Shown: in pieces, positions 22,700 through 35,493 of the stretch
Numbering within the stretch: position 1 is the first letter of the stretch
Layout of the letters: the number at the start of each line of letters is the position of its first letter
From: Tubiluchus corallicola
Lineage: Eukaryota; Priapulida; Priapulimorpha; Priapulimorphida; Tubiluchidae
DNA length: 64,000 nt
Direction: 5' to 3'
Assembly (NCBI GenBank): GCA_030141605.1
Contig: JAQGDQ010000297.1
Coordinates: forward strand, 224,537-288,536
Made by a program: the position numbers and the translations under genes
Notes under the pieces: generated by a model
The model's database searches: none
What the model saw: the letters and a program-made list of their open reading frames with translations, nothing else
What the model was told of the DNA's origin: nothing

Positions 22700-24565
22700 C
22701 TAAAAATCAATAAATAATTTATAATACTGTATTTCTGACAAGCCCTCCCGCAGATGAGAGCAGTTTCATGATTTTTTGAAAAAGCTTTTAATAATAATGC
22801 AAGGATACTAATTTCAAGTTAAAATTTTAAAATTACACTTGTGGTGCGCAAAAGTAAATGTAGTACGACTAATGCTCCATTTTTGACGTTCGTGTCAGAT
22901 CACTTTCTCGATCTATTTGCTTTTGTATGGGTGAGCCCAGGCTAGTTATAAGCCACATCTGGGCTAGTACCTTACTTTTTGCCCTTAACCCACTCGACGA
23001 TTGTCAAATGAGGTCAGATATGGTTTGGAATCAGCCCTCCACGTTGAAGCTCTGTGGCTACATTAAACCTCTTTTGTTAGTTTTATGAAAGATTTCTTCG
23101 GGACTGGTGCCTAAATTTCGACAATTTCCCTGGAGCACTTGCTTTGCCAGGACTTCTCACATTCTAACCAGAACATTCCTAGATACATCCGACACATAAC
23201 AGCTGATTACAAATTCAGTTTTTGCCTGAGCTTCTTATCTGTGGAACTCTTTATCAGAAAATTGTTTCATGAGAAACTTAACTACATTGAGACGAATGTT
23301 AACAAATTCTACTTCCTATCACCAGTAAAAACAGTTACACGAGTTCGATTTTTCTAGACATTTATTTACGAGTATGTATTTATTTCTCTACGTTATCTTC
23401 AGTGACCCAGGCTTTTGAGGGGGTAATTTGTATATTCAAAAATTTACGCACTTTTTATGACGAATTGAGCAACGTGTTATATAAACTTCTGCAACATGGC
23501 AGGGCACTTACCGTAGCCTTGCCTTCTGGAGCCACAAGAGGTGGTGGCAAAGATGGATTTGTGTTAAAGTTCACATTTGCTGTGTTAAAATACGGCCGAA
23601 GTACGTTCTTAGGTGGTGCTAAAACAAAATAAAATACATAATTGTATAAATAAACCTTCGAACCCCTCCCACAGGTATGTATGTAAGTGGCAGGCACATC
23701 TCTACTGCGATTGCAATTTCCACACATACTTCAGATGAGAAGGCACGACTATTACGCCAACTGACCCCAAGAAACAGAAAATTGAATCTCATTAAACGCA
23801 AAACTATGGCTTACTCCTATACAGTATAGCATCTTGATGTAGTGATGTTTCATAATTACTATTGCTCCTGAATCGCTTACGTCAAGGGGTCAGTTAGCTA
23901 GATAGGTGTAGTACAGTCTAGATAGCTGTAGACTGTAACACCTGAGAAACACGAACGTTGGCATAACCGAAGGAAACGACCCTGCCAAATCGCGAACATA
24001 GAATTGATGCAGAACATTAATTAATCTGCACCAATACTATATTCATGATGCGACACAGTGTTCTCACATTTAATGCTACTAATCTCCAATATAATCGCTC
24101 ACGCAAAACTCTATGACTTTGATTAGCAAATAAAATTCTGCACGCAAGTTTTAAAGCGCACTACATTTGCCAACATTAAAGGTTTGTATAATACCTGTGA
24201 CTGCCTGTGACTACCTGGCATCTCTGAACAATCATGGCGTGATCTTATACTCAAAGGACTTTTAGCTCTCTAAGTTTATATAATGCACCTGCCCCGTTCT
24301 TAACCACAGTATATCATTACTCCCCGTGCGACTTCTTGCCATGATCAAGAAACTAATAAGGGGATCTTTCAGTCAAAATGCTGCAAGTGATAATTTTGAG
24401 AACGGCATCGCAAAATCCACTTTCAGCACCGTGGTCAAACGGCCAGTCGATTGGTCGGGACGGCGAATTTGTCTTTATGTGCAATGAAGGAAAACCTGTC
24501 AAGTTTACGCATTAAATCTGTATCAAATGTATCCTAATAATGATTGCTTTCTTTTTTAATCAGTT

Positions 24566-24625
<60 letters not shown>

Positions 24626-25529
24626 TCTCTCTCCACTTCTGTCTCAGTTTTTCTTACTCTCTCTTTCACTACCTTTCACTTTCAGTTGCATGACAGGCAG
24701 TGACGTGTTTGAGGATTTAGTTTCTTGCTATATCATCAAATGCACACAGAAGTAGGCAAAACTGTCATACCTAACATGGCTGGATAATTTTACTATTTAT
24801 TTAAAATGTATATAGTTTGTGCCTAATGAATAATAAATAAATGATTGTTTCTCTTTCTCTACCCTCTCTCTTTCTCTCGCAAACACGCTCTCTTTCTATT
24901 TGGCTTCGTCCCTCTTTCTTTCTTTCTCTTACTCATCGTCCTTCTCCTCTCTTCTCTCTCCCCGCTATGTCTCTCACTTTCTAATCGGTTTCACTTTGAC
25001 TACCCGTTTTCTTTTTCCATTTTATCGACTTTCTTTTTTTCTCTATCTACCTCTTTTTATCCTCACACGTATCCCAACTGCCCTCTTTTTTACAATTATT
25101 CTTTCAAGGAAACGCGCTCTAAATCAGACAATTCAAACACGTGGCAAGAATTGCATTACGTATTTTCTTTGGTTCACGGCTTACTGTTGTCATTTAAAAA
25201 TGCTAAAACGTTAGTGCTCCAAATCGTGCAGCGCCAAGGCTTACTAAAGATAATTACGTACATATTGATTTGACAGATTATAGCGACAGAAAATAAATTA
25301 GGTATAATGACAAATTCATTCAAATTATATTAAATTTTCTCTGCTTTTGAAAGTAAGGAAATTAAAATTATGTTCTAGAGTCAAATCAATTTCAGTCTAG
25401 AATTACAGCTTACAGAGTTAATGTAATTATCGTACAGAAATCACGCAATTTAACAGTATGCTCACTGTGCACTTTGTGTATATTTGTATCAAGCAATTCC
25501 GAATGCGTTATATGAACAAGTTAACCTAC
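22700..25529. other. Trk: Trk introns with pyrimidine-rich tracts
   Basis: Apart from the linker exon at 23512-23618, this holds a (CT)n tract at about 24565-24633 interrupted by (CG)n, and a long pyrimidine-rich stretch at about 24845-25090. Open Ser/Leu/Phe-rich frames across these tracts are microsatellite translations. Confidence 0.6.
23512..23618 (-). CDS. Trk: Trk exon: extracellular juxtamembrane linker
   Basis: 107 nt, acceptor GTTTTAG, donor GTAAGT. It encodes 35 residues, 'PPKNVLRPYFNTANVNFNTN' and then 'PSLPPPLVAPEGKAT', a Pro/Asn-rich linker between Ig2 and the membrane helix. Phases agree with both neighbours (C|CA in, phase 0 out). The sequence is not conserved; the call rests on splice signals, phase and position. 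Confidence 0.8.
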
Positions 25530-25643
25530 GTTTTAAATCCAGAACTAGCTCCACTGTTTCATTTGTAGATCCAAAACTGTTGCTGGCTACCAACGTGTAG
25601 TTTCCGTTGTCACCAAACGTTGCCGCCGGAATGTGAAAGTAAC
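25530..25643 (-). CDS. Trk: Trk exon: Ig2 second half
   Basis: 114 nt, acceptor GGTTTAG, donor GTAGGT. It encodes 'YFHIPAATFGDNGNYTLVAS' and 'NSFGSTNETVELVLDLK'. DNGNYTLVASNSFG matches the NNGDYTLIAKNEYG strand of the Trk neurotrophin-binding Ig domain. It has one N-glycosylation sequon (NYT) and another (NET). Confidence 0.9.
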
Positions 25644-26109
25644 CTAAACCGAGTTATATGAGATGGTACTTGAATTCATTGTATTAACAATTTAACATTA
25701 ACGTGTGTTCCTTTTTCCAACGAGATTTTTCGTTTTATTTTTCGTTCCTTCAGTAAACTAGATAATAATCTACATGCTGTGACACTACCATGTATAGCAT
25801 TGTAACTCGTAACAGCGCAACACTAGAATATTTACAGTTACCTAATATAAAATTATTAAAAATTTTCAACATTTTACGATTTAGACACTTTCCTGAATAT
25901 GACTGATACTCCCTCATTAGTATTTGCATAATAATCGGACAAAGAATAGAAGAAGAAGCACAATATCTAACCAGCTAACTTGCATGACTGTGTGAAATAG
26001 GGCGAATAGTAGAGATGATTGAATCTTTGCTGCATTTCAGATTTATAAGGCAAAGTCTACACTGAAAAACGTCACTAATAATCTTTGCTTCTGCTTCTGC
26101 TAGACTCAC

Positions 26110-26307
26110 CTCGTTTAATCCAAGGCACCTCAAATGTTTTTAAGAAGGGAAACCGACAGGTGTCGCCACCGTTCCGGCGACGTTTGTTTTTATACCAAAT
26201 GATATTAACGTCTGAAGCCCGGTCTGTCTTTATTGTATACTCTATGCATATTCCACCGCATATGTTGCAAGGTGCTGGCTTACTAACAAATAGTATCTTT
26301 GGCGCAC
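26110..26307 (-). CDS. Trk: Trk exon: Ig2 first half
   Basis: 198 nt, acceptor ATTTTTAG, donor GTGAGT. It encodes 'APKILFVSKPAPCNICGGIC', 'IEYTIKTDRASDVNIIWYKN' and 'GGDTCRFPF'. CIEYTI and DTCRFPF align with the CIPFTV and YICTKIH cysteines of the ligand-binding Ig domain in vertebrate Trks. The extra Cys pair (PCNIC) is not in the vertebrate pattern I know. The other frame on the plus strand is a shadow. Confidence 0.88.
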
Positions 26308-27809
26308 CTAAAAATCGTACAAAATATACACAAAAACTGTTTACATGCAATTAACGCACATCTATGTTCTCTTACCTTTGAAAGGTTCCTTAGAAGCAAT
26401 ACGGTGTATATAAGAATTATTGGGCATCAAGTAGGCGCTCTTGTACCATGTTATTATTGGATAGGGATTAGCCGCAATGGCGTATTCGGCGCACATGCCT
26501 TTGTAGAAACAGGTTGGCACGTGCTTCAGATACAGAATCACTGGGATGCCTGAATAGGAAAAGAGACAGAAGAACGTGTTAGTTTGTTAGTAGAAAGGAA
26601 AAGAAACGAAAACAGTTGTTGAAGGTATATTAGTATAATTAAGGTTTCTTCGTTCTTGATAATTGTTGCAATGAAATGCCAAGTTAATCAGTGGAAAGCG
26701 TAAGAAATATGAGAGCGTAAAGTAATTGGCATGACGTCAAAACAACTAGAAATATGTTAATAAAGAAACTGATTATCGTTTATACTTCATTGAGTCTGGC
26801 ACGTCCCTTCTATTTTCTTATCTGTATATGCAAAAGATTTTTCATCACACAAGTGTTAAAATTTGAAATTTCGATTCATTTTTTCAGAGTTTTCTACGCG
26901 TCGATATTTTGACGCAAGATCGCCCAGATAACAATATTCAAGCAGACAAGCCTGCAGTTATTACACCACTGCATAAAATTTCACTCGCTAAATGTGTGAA
27001 GACATGACGCACATCCTCTTACTGCAGTCCATTATCCGGTCGTTAGGTTATTATGAAGATAAATTTTTAGAAACGCTACAATCGTTTAATAACATAAGAA
27101 TAACCAGAGTATCAGCAAAATCAATGCGCAAACAAAAGGCAAAGAAATATGAATAAAAAATGTAAATTTATAATCGGCATAGTAATAAACAGGAAAAATA
27201 AAAGCAAAGTATATATGTAAAATGTTCAAAGAAAAACTGACAAAACATGAAACGAATTTGTTAAACAGATGATCATTATCATCATTCATACCAGATTTAA
27301 TTAAACAACAAAAACAAAGGCAACAAAAAACTAGTAAGAGAGGAAAGAAAGAGCGCATAAGAGAATAAAATAAGAGAGCAATCATTATTAGAATCCATTT
27401 GATATAGATTTAATGCGAAAACTCGAAACAAATTTTTTTAATAAAATGAGCGAAATACAGTCGTATTAGAATGCAGAAACGGGAACCGTCAGGGACACGA
27501 TAATGCTTCATAAAGCTGCTGTCGCTTTGTATAGTCCTGAAGTGATGCATATTATATTAACAAAGTTTCAGATTAACGATGCATACCGTAGGAACATTTG
27601 CTTTTTGACAAAAAAATCTAATTACATTATATATATATATATAATAATATATAAAACATCCGATGGATCAGCAAATTTTACAAGTTTGTTATAACACAGC
27701 ATGCAATCTCTTCACTATGATACGCAATAGAATAGCCCATTATTCTTTGCAGGTCCGTACAACTGTGTTAAAAGCCACGATTATTCATGTCCAACAAATT
27801 TTGACTTAC
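26308..27809. other. Trk: Trk intron between Ig1 and Ig2
   Basis: AT-rich with no gene. It includes a short (TA)n at about 27630-27643 and an A-rich segment around 27090-27370. Confidence 0.55.
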
Positions 27810-28079
27810 CCAAAACATTGAGTCGTACACTGGCAACACTTCTGCCCACAACATTCTCAGCAACGCAGACGAGGAAGCCATTGTCTTCAACGCTAACATT
27901 CTGCAGCTCAATTTCAGCCTGGACTGTCTTGTTGGACTCTGTGAAATATTCCACAGACAGATTTGAGGAGATCCAGAAGACCTTCGGTCGTGGCGACCCG
28001 GTGGCGGTACATACCACTCGAACGTCGTCCCCCGCTGTCACATTGATAACAGAGGGGGTGATGTCAGTCTTCGGGATAG
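27810..28079 (-). CDS. Trk: Trk exon: Ig1 domain
   Basis: 270 nt, acceptor CTTACAG, donor GTAAGT. It encodes a whole Ig-C2 domain: 'IPKTDITPSVINVTAGDDVR', 'VVCTATGSPRPKVFWISSNL', 'QNVSVEDNGFLVCVAENVVG'. The CxASGxPxPxxxW...DxGxxxCVAEN pattern matches Trk Ig1. Several Asn-X-Ser/Thr sequons (NVT, NLS, NKT, NVS) suggest heavy glycosylation. Confidence 0.93.
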
Positions 28080-29111
28080 CTGTAAGTAGAAAGACTATAG
28101 GTTAACAACGTATGTCACAGATTGGTCAGCTCTGTTAATACAATCGCGATGGACATAATCGAATTCTTGCTTATATGGACACAGTGATGGTAACAGCAGT
28201 CGCATGTGCATCTGCTGCCCGTGGACGTTACATAACAATCATGCATTAATGATCAAACCTCAAATAATTTTAGACATTTGTATGTTTTCACGTACGTAAT
28301 AATCTTTCCCAAACTGTGAAACCGCGAGAATTAAATATTAGGTGGAACAGTTTCTAAAAAGCACATTAAGTAATGAAATTTGTCCTGCTAAAGGTAAGAT
28401 GTTTGCGTCCACATTGAAGTTATGTTTAATTTAAGCGAATGCTGCATTGATGAGATACTATCGCACGTGTTGCACTAATTTGTGATTTAAAATAGAATAG
28501 ATTATTACTCATCTGCAGCTGCCTCAGCAGGTATTAATCAAATCAAGAGACAGGTGTTTGAACAAAGATGATTCATCTTTTTAAGTAAACATAACAAATT
28601 TAGAATTTCTTACCATCTTTCGAGCGTTTTAGAGTACAACTACATAGGAAAATAAGCGCAACCTTTATATACAGATGATGTTATATAAGCTATCGCTAAT
28701 CCTGTTATGCTACTATATAATCTGTGGCTGGGATTTATCCCATTCCAGAGTGATCCCGTTATGTAATTGCTAAAGGATGGAAATAGGTATTGCATAATGA
28801 ACCTTTCGAACTAGTTCTAAACTCATTTAATCGAGGGGGCGAGGGCATAGGTGAGTTATGCTGCATCGTGTACTTGGCTACGAAGTTAATCATTGTACAA
28901 CCGAGTTAGTAAATGGATGTATGACCCCCGGTGTGTAATCTTCGTTATGTTTTATTATAAAAATCTTAAAATATGTGTATTCTTATATTTTTCATTTCCA
29001 CCGAGAACGCGCCGTGTATTTGTTTCTTTATAATTCTTTCTTTTTTCTTTTTTTTGTACTACCTTATCATTGAAATGTTTCACACAGCAGTTATTGTATC
29101 GAATAACATAC
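28080..29111. other. Trk: Trk intron between LRRCT and Ig1
   Basis: I see no repeat or coding feature beyond the splice sites of the two flanking exons. Confidence 0.5.
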
Positions 29112-29278
29112 CGCAACCGTATATATCGTAACTGAGTAGTTCGAACCGGCTGCTCCGATTTTTCGAATCGACGCAGGTGAGCTTGTCGACAATGTTGAAT
29201 AGTTCCGGATGATTCTGTGCCTTTAGCTGAAGCCATTTAATGCTACAATTGCATGGCAAAAAGTTGCCCTCCAGTTCT
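29112..29278 (-). CDS. Trk: Trk exon: LRR C-terminal cap (LRRCT)
   Basis: 167 nt, acceptor TGTTTCAG, donor GTATGT. It encodes 'ELEGNFLPCNCSIKWLQLK', then 'KLTCVDS' and 'ELLSYDIYGC'. The four cysteines (CxC...C...C) are those of the LRRCT cap; Trk has GNPFxCxCDIMWIK here. It joins in phase directly to the LRR exon upstream (ATA) and to Ig1 (GCT). Confidence 0.9.
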
Positions 29279-29440
29279 CTGAAACATCACAATGTTTTAT
29301 ACAAACAGCTTACCTTACAGAAAACATGTAACTGTACAGGCCTAAACTGTACCGAGGCAAGGGAGTGCTAATGCTAATGCTCAGCAGGTGAATTTGAGTT
29401 GAGACAGTGTCTGCTTGTCTTTGCGGGTTGGTACATTGGT

Positions 29441-29704
29441 CAAAACGCTGACCACTGTAAAGAGAGCCATTTAGGTTACACGTTGAAAGCACATGCTCAA
29501 AATGCTTCAAACGCTGATCACTATAAAGAAAGCCATTTAGGTTACACGTTGAATGCACATGCTCAAAATGCTTCAAACGCTGATCACTATAAAGAAAGCC
29601 ATTTAGGTTACACGTTGAATGCACATGCTCAAAATGCTTCAAACGCTGATCACTATAAAGAAAGCCATTTAGGTTACACGTTGAATGCACATGCTCAAAA
29701 TACT
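29441..29704. repeat. 66-bp minisatellite, four copies
   Basis: Four tandem copies of a 66-bp unit (ACGCTGATCACTATAAAG, then AAGCCATTTAGGTTACACG, and so on). The last three are almost identical and the first is diverged. Because 66 is a multiple of three, open frames with a 22-residue repeat run through it on both strands. It lies in the large Trk intron, so these frames are unlikely to be translated. Confidence 0.9.
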
Positions 29705-30099
29705 TCAATCAGATGCTTTAATCCTGTTTCTTATTGTTTACGAAATCCAATAAGACTTTTCTACGAATTTTATTAGACAGTTTTACTCATTCCAATTATA
29801 CGGTTAATTATATAAGTTATGCTTAGTAAAGCCGATAATTGCGAACGGCTGGCTGGCTGGCAAAATAACATAAGAACAAAAATATAGCCACCACCGAAAT
29901 GAATTATTATTTAAGTATAAATAAATTAAGAGAGAACTTACAATTGTATAATAGGAGAAGCACTAGTGTCCGTTCTTCTCTCAAACGCTAACCAGTTGAT
30001 GTAAGAAATGTTATTTTGGTCCAGTTTACTGCAATATAAGACACTTCTTAGATGATCTTGGATTGAATCACATAAAATTTTCTTTGTTCATCCATCATT

Positions 30100-30530
30100 A
30101 TCGTGTTTGGCGATGATAATGATGATGACACTGATGATGATGATGATGACGATGATGACGATGATGATGAAATCAATTACGATTGATAGTGATGATAGTG
30201 TTTTTGGCGAGATGACTGTAGTTATAGTGACAGCATGATTGTGATATCGTTGGTGATAGTTGAGATGACGATAATGGTGGTAATGATGACAATGACAAGA
30301 ATGATGGTTACATCAAAGATGAGATGATGACGAAGACTATGGTGATTGCGATAAAGACGAATCACAATGATAGCGATGATGGACACTGGTGATGAGCAGT
30401 CAATGATCCTGACAACAAAGATGATGAAGGGATGAATGTGATGATGACGATAATATGATGAAGATGATGATGAAGAAGACGAAGAAGAAGAAGAAGAAGA
30501 TGATGATGATGATGGTGATGATGAGATGCC
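30100..30530. repeat. GAT/GAA-rich imperfect microsatellite
   Basis: Purine-rich, imperfect (GAT)n with GAA and GAC variants across more than 400 bp of the large Trk intron. It includes a purer GAA run near 30470-30500. It yields His/Ile/Phe-rich open frames on the minus strand that are artefacts. Confidence 0.8.
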
Positions 30531-31179
30531 AATGTGAGGATAAGATGGACATCAAAATTTCGTTGTCGACGATAATTTGGATCGCCATTAACGAGTAACA
30601 TTAATTACAAAAATGATTGTAATGAATTTCGTATTGTATTGTGACTAAAGTCTGTCATTCATACAGGGAGTACTATAAATTACTGACTACTGACTGAGAG
30701 GTTGTGGAACTCCTTGCAGTTTGAATTGTGGGTAACCTTGAGCCCATATTGTCGCTTGTCCGTATTACTTAAATTCGGTTCTCTAATCCCACAGTATTTT
30801 GGTGATGTGTAATTGAACATTAAACTTACCGAGAAGTCGATACAGCTACCCTACTAAAATCAGTCGTTCATCATACATGCATAATGTTTGACTATCCAAC
30901 TCCTTATACAACTGTATTTCGTTAAGCTGTAATTGACCTTTGAGAGAGAAACACCCATTCAACATCACCCGAATAAAATCTGTCCTTCGTTTGGTGCTAA
31001 GTTATCAAAGCTTAGTTACCAGCTTCTTAGATCTTTTGAGTCTCGAGCCCTTAATGTAGTTTTGTTGGCTGAACCAATCACATTACTGCTTTGAAGCCAT
31101 TTAGATTAATATAGGAAAACCGAGCAAGAAAGTCTTAATGAATTAGCAGCGCTATTATTAGGCTGCACATTTAATTTGC

Positions 31180-31525
31180 AAAGAATCTTAAGACTTTCAA
31201 AACACCATAGTAAGTATATTTAAGCTGCTTTCGAAAAGCCATAAAGGAAAAAGACTCGGGCAACGGTAACGGTCTATGACTGAAGACAATCACAAATAAT
31301 TTGCGAAGAATCCATTTTCGGATTTCCATAACGCTATTTCGCGTATGTTTAAGCTTCTTTCGAAGGGCCACAAAGAAAATGGACGTGGGCAACGGTAACG
31401 GTCTCAGACTGAAAACTTTCGCAAATAATCCATTTTCGGATTTTCATAATGCGATAGCATGTATGTTTAAGCTGCTTTCGGAAGAGCACAAAGAAAAAAG
31501 TATGGGTAACGGTAACGGTCTCAGG
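31180..31525. repeat. Tandem repeat of about 120 bp, three copies
   Basis: Three diverged copies of a 115-130-bp unit. Each contains GGCAACGGTAACGGTCT (about 31258, 31387 and, as GGTAACGGTAACGGTCT, 31504) and TTTAAGCTGCTTTCG. It lies in the large Trk intron. The overlapping open frames on both strands are by-products of the repeat. Confidence 0.75.
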
Positions 31526-33257
31526 GTACTCACACAATTTTTAATTCCTTGTTGTTTCGAAACGCATCGTCGGACACCGTTAACAGGCTTGTGCGTTGTA
31601 TTGTTCTGTAAAATAAAAACAAAAAAAATAAATATTGCAAGAAAGAGAAACAACGAAGCGCCGAGTCAGAAAATTGGGAAGATTGCAATTACTATAGGAT
31701 AGAAGAAATAGCGTTAAAATCTCGATTTGTGAGATTTAATTGCAGCACAAATACTTTTTGTTTTATTTTTCTGATTCAGCAGGTTATATAGTTTTCCAGA
31801 AAAATTAACCTCGTGATTTGGCCTTGGGGAAAATTTTTTTAGGACCGGTTTAATTTTAGGTTCAGATGAGCACTTGAAAATGTACAAATTTGTGCTTGGC
31901 AAAGATAAGGGTTACAATGCTGTAATCACATGAGATTTTTGAGTTGAACTTATTAGTATTATGCTGTGCACCATTGTGATTATCTAGATAACAGCAGAAA
32001 AATAAAGTGAATACATCAGGATGCACTACCCTAAAAACTGTCCCGTCAAAGAATAGCCGAAAATGTATTTATTATTACCCTGTTTATTTGTCTCAGGTAA
32101 CTTTTCATTCCTACTAAAAAAAATTTCCTATACAATGTACTGCTCCAGACATTGTTATGTAAAATTTTAGAATCAGTGATTACTGAGAGTGGGACATTAG
32201 TTAGGTACGTGGCGTTATGTAAAGTCACACCCAAAACGTCACATTGTTGGAATACTCTCCTTCATTAAACAACTTTATTGATAATAAGGCAACATGGATA
32301 ATCGAAGTGATTATTAAAATAGTATATTGGATCATTTTATTTTTCTAATTATGGACTCTTGGTGCGAGAATGCACGTTTATCCCATTAAAACATTACCAA
32401 AGATATGACAATACCTACTTATTACATGCTCATAAGAATGCCAGTAACGACATAGTTGCTAAGGCTGATGCTGTGTCGGACGGTCCTAAAATTTAACCGA
32501 CCCTAAGTAATTTTACCCAAGGCTACCTCCTGGTGGGAATTTTTCTGTAGTACTACATAGCATCCTGATTCCCAAAAGGGTAGCCTCTGTATGCAGTTAT
32601 CAGATCACGTGACTAAACGAATGATTTCTATTGTTCTCATCTGCTTTTGTCTGACACAAATTTCTGAATCGAGCCCGCACACGAGAACAGGATGAGTTTG
32701 TCAAAGACAGAAAATTAAGCAGGATTAGTATGCGACAAAGTTGATAAAATGGTGAGCAATTAGGTTGGCTTATCGAGTCCGCAGACGAGCAAAAATCTGC
32801 GTCAGACAAGTTGCTGCAGGCAGATATTTACCGTGTGCGACTAGTATTAGTATGCTGGTGCAGAATTTTTTATATACGCTCGTTAATTGTTAATATCCTA
32901 TAGTTACCAATGCGCTTTCCAGCAGTTTCCGAAGTAATTTTTCTGCTACAGACGAGCAACGAGCGCATGTTTTTCCATGTTAGAATGGCAAAAATCACGG
33001 CAAAAAGCTGAACAACAAACTATTTCGCTAGTTTAGAAGTTAGTTCTCCTATTCACGTTTTAAGCACATAAACTACCTCGTTATAAAGAGTAATCGAACA
33101 GCACAAAATGTACTACGTTCAGGACTTGGCTTCAAAACAACCAAAATGGACAAACTTTTGACCTGCGACGTCGAAACAAGGTTGCAAGCTTGCAGTCCTG
33201 TGGATTTGGCTTGTTTTTTTAACAAAATAATATATAAACAGTGAGTTTGATACTTAC
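31526..33257. other. Trk: Trk intron, mostly unstructured
   Basis: AT-rich. An imperfect hairpin lies near 32521-32586 (GGCTACCTCCTGGTGGGAAT against ATTCCCAAAAGGGTAGCC). A loosely repeated motif GAG(C/T)CCGCA(C/G)ACGAG occurs near 32673 and 32777. No gene. Confidence 0.5.
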
Positions 33258-33332
33258 ATTTCATCCAGGTTAATATAGTTGCGAAACGAAGATGACGTGA
33301 TCTCAGTTAGGCCAGATTGATTGTAAATTACC
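33258..33332 (-). CDS. Trk: Trk exon: last leucine-rich repeat
   Basis: A 75-nt exon between acceptor TGTTTCAG and donor GTAAGT. It encodes 'VIYNQSGLTEITSSSFRNYI' and 'NLDE'. This is one LRR, matching the last Trk LRR (NxLTSLSxxxFRxLxLSEL). Single-LRR exons of 70-75 nt are typical of Trk genes. Its phase requires another exon ending with two bases upstream, not found. Confidence 0.82.
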
Positions 33333-34472
33333 CTGAAACATAATAACGTTTTACAATCATTATTGTTGCTGTATAATGTAGTGATAAAACTAACTAATCA
33401 GTTGGTTAGTTAAACCTGTTACTTCACCCAACAACAATGCTTTAAAAATAAAACGACAACAACAGCTTTACGGTTTCAAAAACATTGGGCTTATACAATT
33501 TTACCGCACAGGTTTTTACGGGTTTAAGCCTCTTAACGTTTGCGTACCTACAAACAGATTAATTCTGTTATAGTTTGTAGACGCGTTTGTCTATTTGAAG
33601 TTGGCAACGTATTAAAATAGTACGTCTAAAAGTTAGAGGCTTTTATTGCATTTTGTGCTTTCTGGCGATAGAAGTTCAGGTAAATTTCAGTTATTACATT
33701 TATGCGTTTTGGAAACCTTCGATGTTAATTACATTTTTAATTACATCAGCGGTCAGTTTCTACGTTTCTATCGCAATATAGGGAACTTATTAAATTAATA
33801 GATGCATAAGAAGTGTACTGATTTTTGAATACTATCAAAAGCACTAAACACAAAATAAACCCCAGTCTTCAGATAGGAAGACGTTTAAAGGAAAACCGGA
33901 CCCTTACTGTTTTTTCACGAATGACTTACGCGAAAGGACTATTATCACAGAAACGTAATTTCGTGTTCGCACGGGTAGTTAACAACATCAACCAAAAAAA
34001 ACAGGCGCTGTATCTCTCATTTTAAGTGTGTTAAGTTGTGACGCTGTGCACACGTTCGCGAGGTCATGTGTGTGGACAACGGTAAATTTTAAACTTGAAT
34101 TTTAAACTTAAAATTTGCCGAATTTTTGTATATTACGCTGATTGAACGATGTGCTGTAGTACTGTACTTCAATTTTCGCATCGTCTAAATACTTCAATAA
34201 ACACATACAACACGTTCTTGGAATGTATGTGCCGTTGAAAATTGTGTTCATTTGCGACGTAGTCACTAGCTGGGCTCGTCCATTGTTAATTAAGTTTGCA
34301 ACTTATTATTCAATTATCAGAAACGGTTTAGCATTATTACAGGTGTTAAAATCTATTGTTTTTGCCGCATTTCAAAATTGGATAAGGCATGAAAAATCAT
34401 CCTGTTTTCCTTTGAGCAAATTGATAAAGGCAATTGACGACGAGTTGATTGATTTGGATCTTGATGCTAAGC
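33333..34472. other. Region upstream of the known Trk exons
   Basis: Probably Trk intron, but this is not proven. A small palindromic motif (AACTAACTAATCAGTTGGTT) lies near 33388. The plus-strand open frame from 34223 is discussed with the hAT element that interrupts it. Confidence 0.4.
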
Positions 34473-35089
34473 CAGTGGTTCCCAAAGTAGGGGTAAATTA
34501 CCCCCCGGGGGTAATATTGTTTTTTTTTGGTTGGGGGAATGGGCACCCCTCTGAAAATTTTTAAAACTTCGCTCCGAATGCATTTTACGTAGTTTTCTTC
34601 TCATGGGGTCCATCATTCGCACGTTCCCACGATCTCTGGTGCGATCCTGGGGAGAAGTCAAAGTTCACGATTGTTTCTTTGGTTTCTTCTCTATCGACAT
34701 TTCTGCACAGCGTTTAGAGTTTAGAGAAAGCTATGCCCCGGATTGAGAAACTGGCGTCCGAAAAACAGGCTCATCCGTCCCACTAACTGAGATTTTGTTG
34801 TGTCATTCATTTCTTCTTGTTTTCGTTTGTTCGAGTAATAATTACTCGAACGAACCTGCTCACTCAGTAATGAGCAGGTTCAGTAATTGTAATTCTTGTT
34901 TTGGCAACAATACAACAACAACACCTGGAAATTTATTTATGTCACGAGCAAACATAAATAATTTTGCTTGCTTGTGGCATATACGTGTGTTTACTTTTTG
35001 AGTTGGAGAAGTAGTACTAGGTGGGGGGTAATGGACACGACCGGGTTTCCCGATTTGGGTAACTGTCCGAGAAAGTTTGGGAACCACTG
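34473..35089. mobile_element. Charlie-like hAT non-autonomous element
   Basis: Ends CAGTGGTTCCCAAA at the left and TTTGGGAACCACTG at the right, with perfect 8-bp duplication TGCTAAGC at 34465-34472 and 35090-35097. CAGTGGTTCCCAA is the classic end of Charlie-type hAT elements. No transposase is encoded. Two hairpins sit side by side inside (34828-34850 with GTTCGAGTAAT arms, and 34851-34881 with GAACCTGCTCA arms). Confidence 0.92.
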
Positions 35090-35493
35090 TGCTAAGCGGA
35101 AACTTCAAATTACGACTTTATACCACAGCAAGCCATCTAAACCTTTTTACCCAGATTCGCATGTAGCTCAGCAGATTGCAACTGCAATAAACGTAACTCA
35201 TACCGATTTTATATGAAAACCTCCTCCGGCTACTAAACGATTAACTAATAGCAAAAGCGGCGTTCGTCCACCGCTAGGTAGCTCTTGCGGCGGTTGACAA
35301 TACTGCTGAGCTGTAGTTGCATTACGTATCACGGATGACCATCATAAGCACAGTAGACAATAAAGCAGAATATTTTCGCGTTACTAACTATGTTTAAATT
35401 TACTTAAATTCAATTAACCACGATCCACGTCACATCAGAAACATTCATCATTTATTAATCCCAGCATGAGTAGCATGATTTATAAGGTATGTT

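Noticed and set aside
25526-25529. Missed frame for Ig2 second half as a separate gene
   Set aside because: Phase and sequence join it cleanly to exons on both sides, so it is a Trk exon and not an independent gene.
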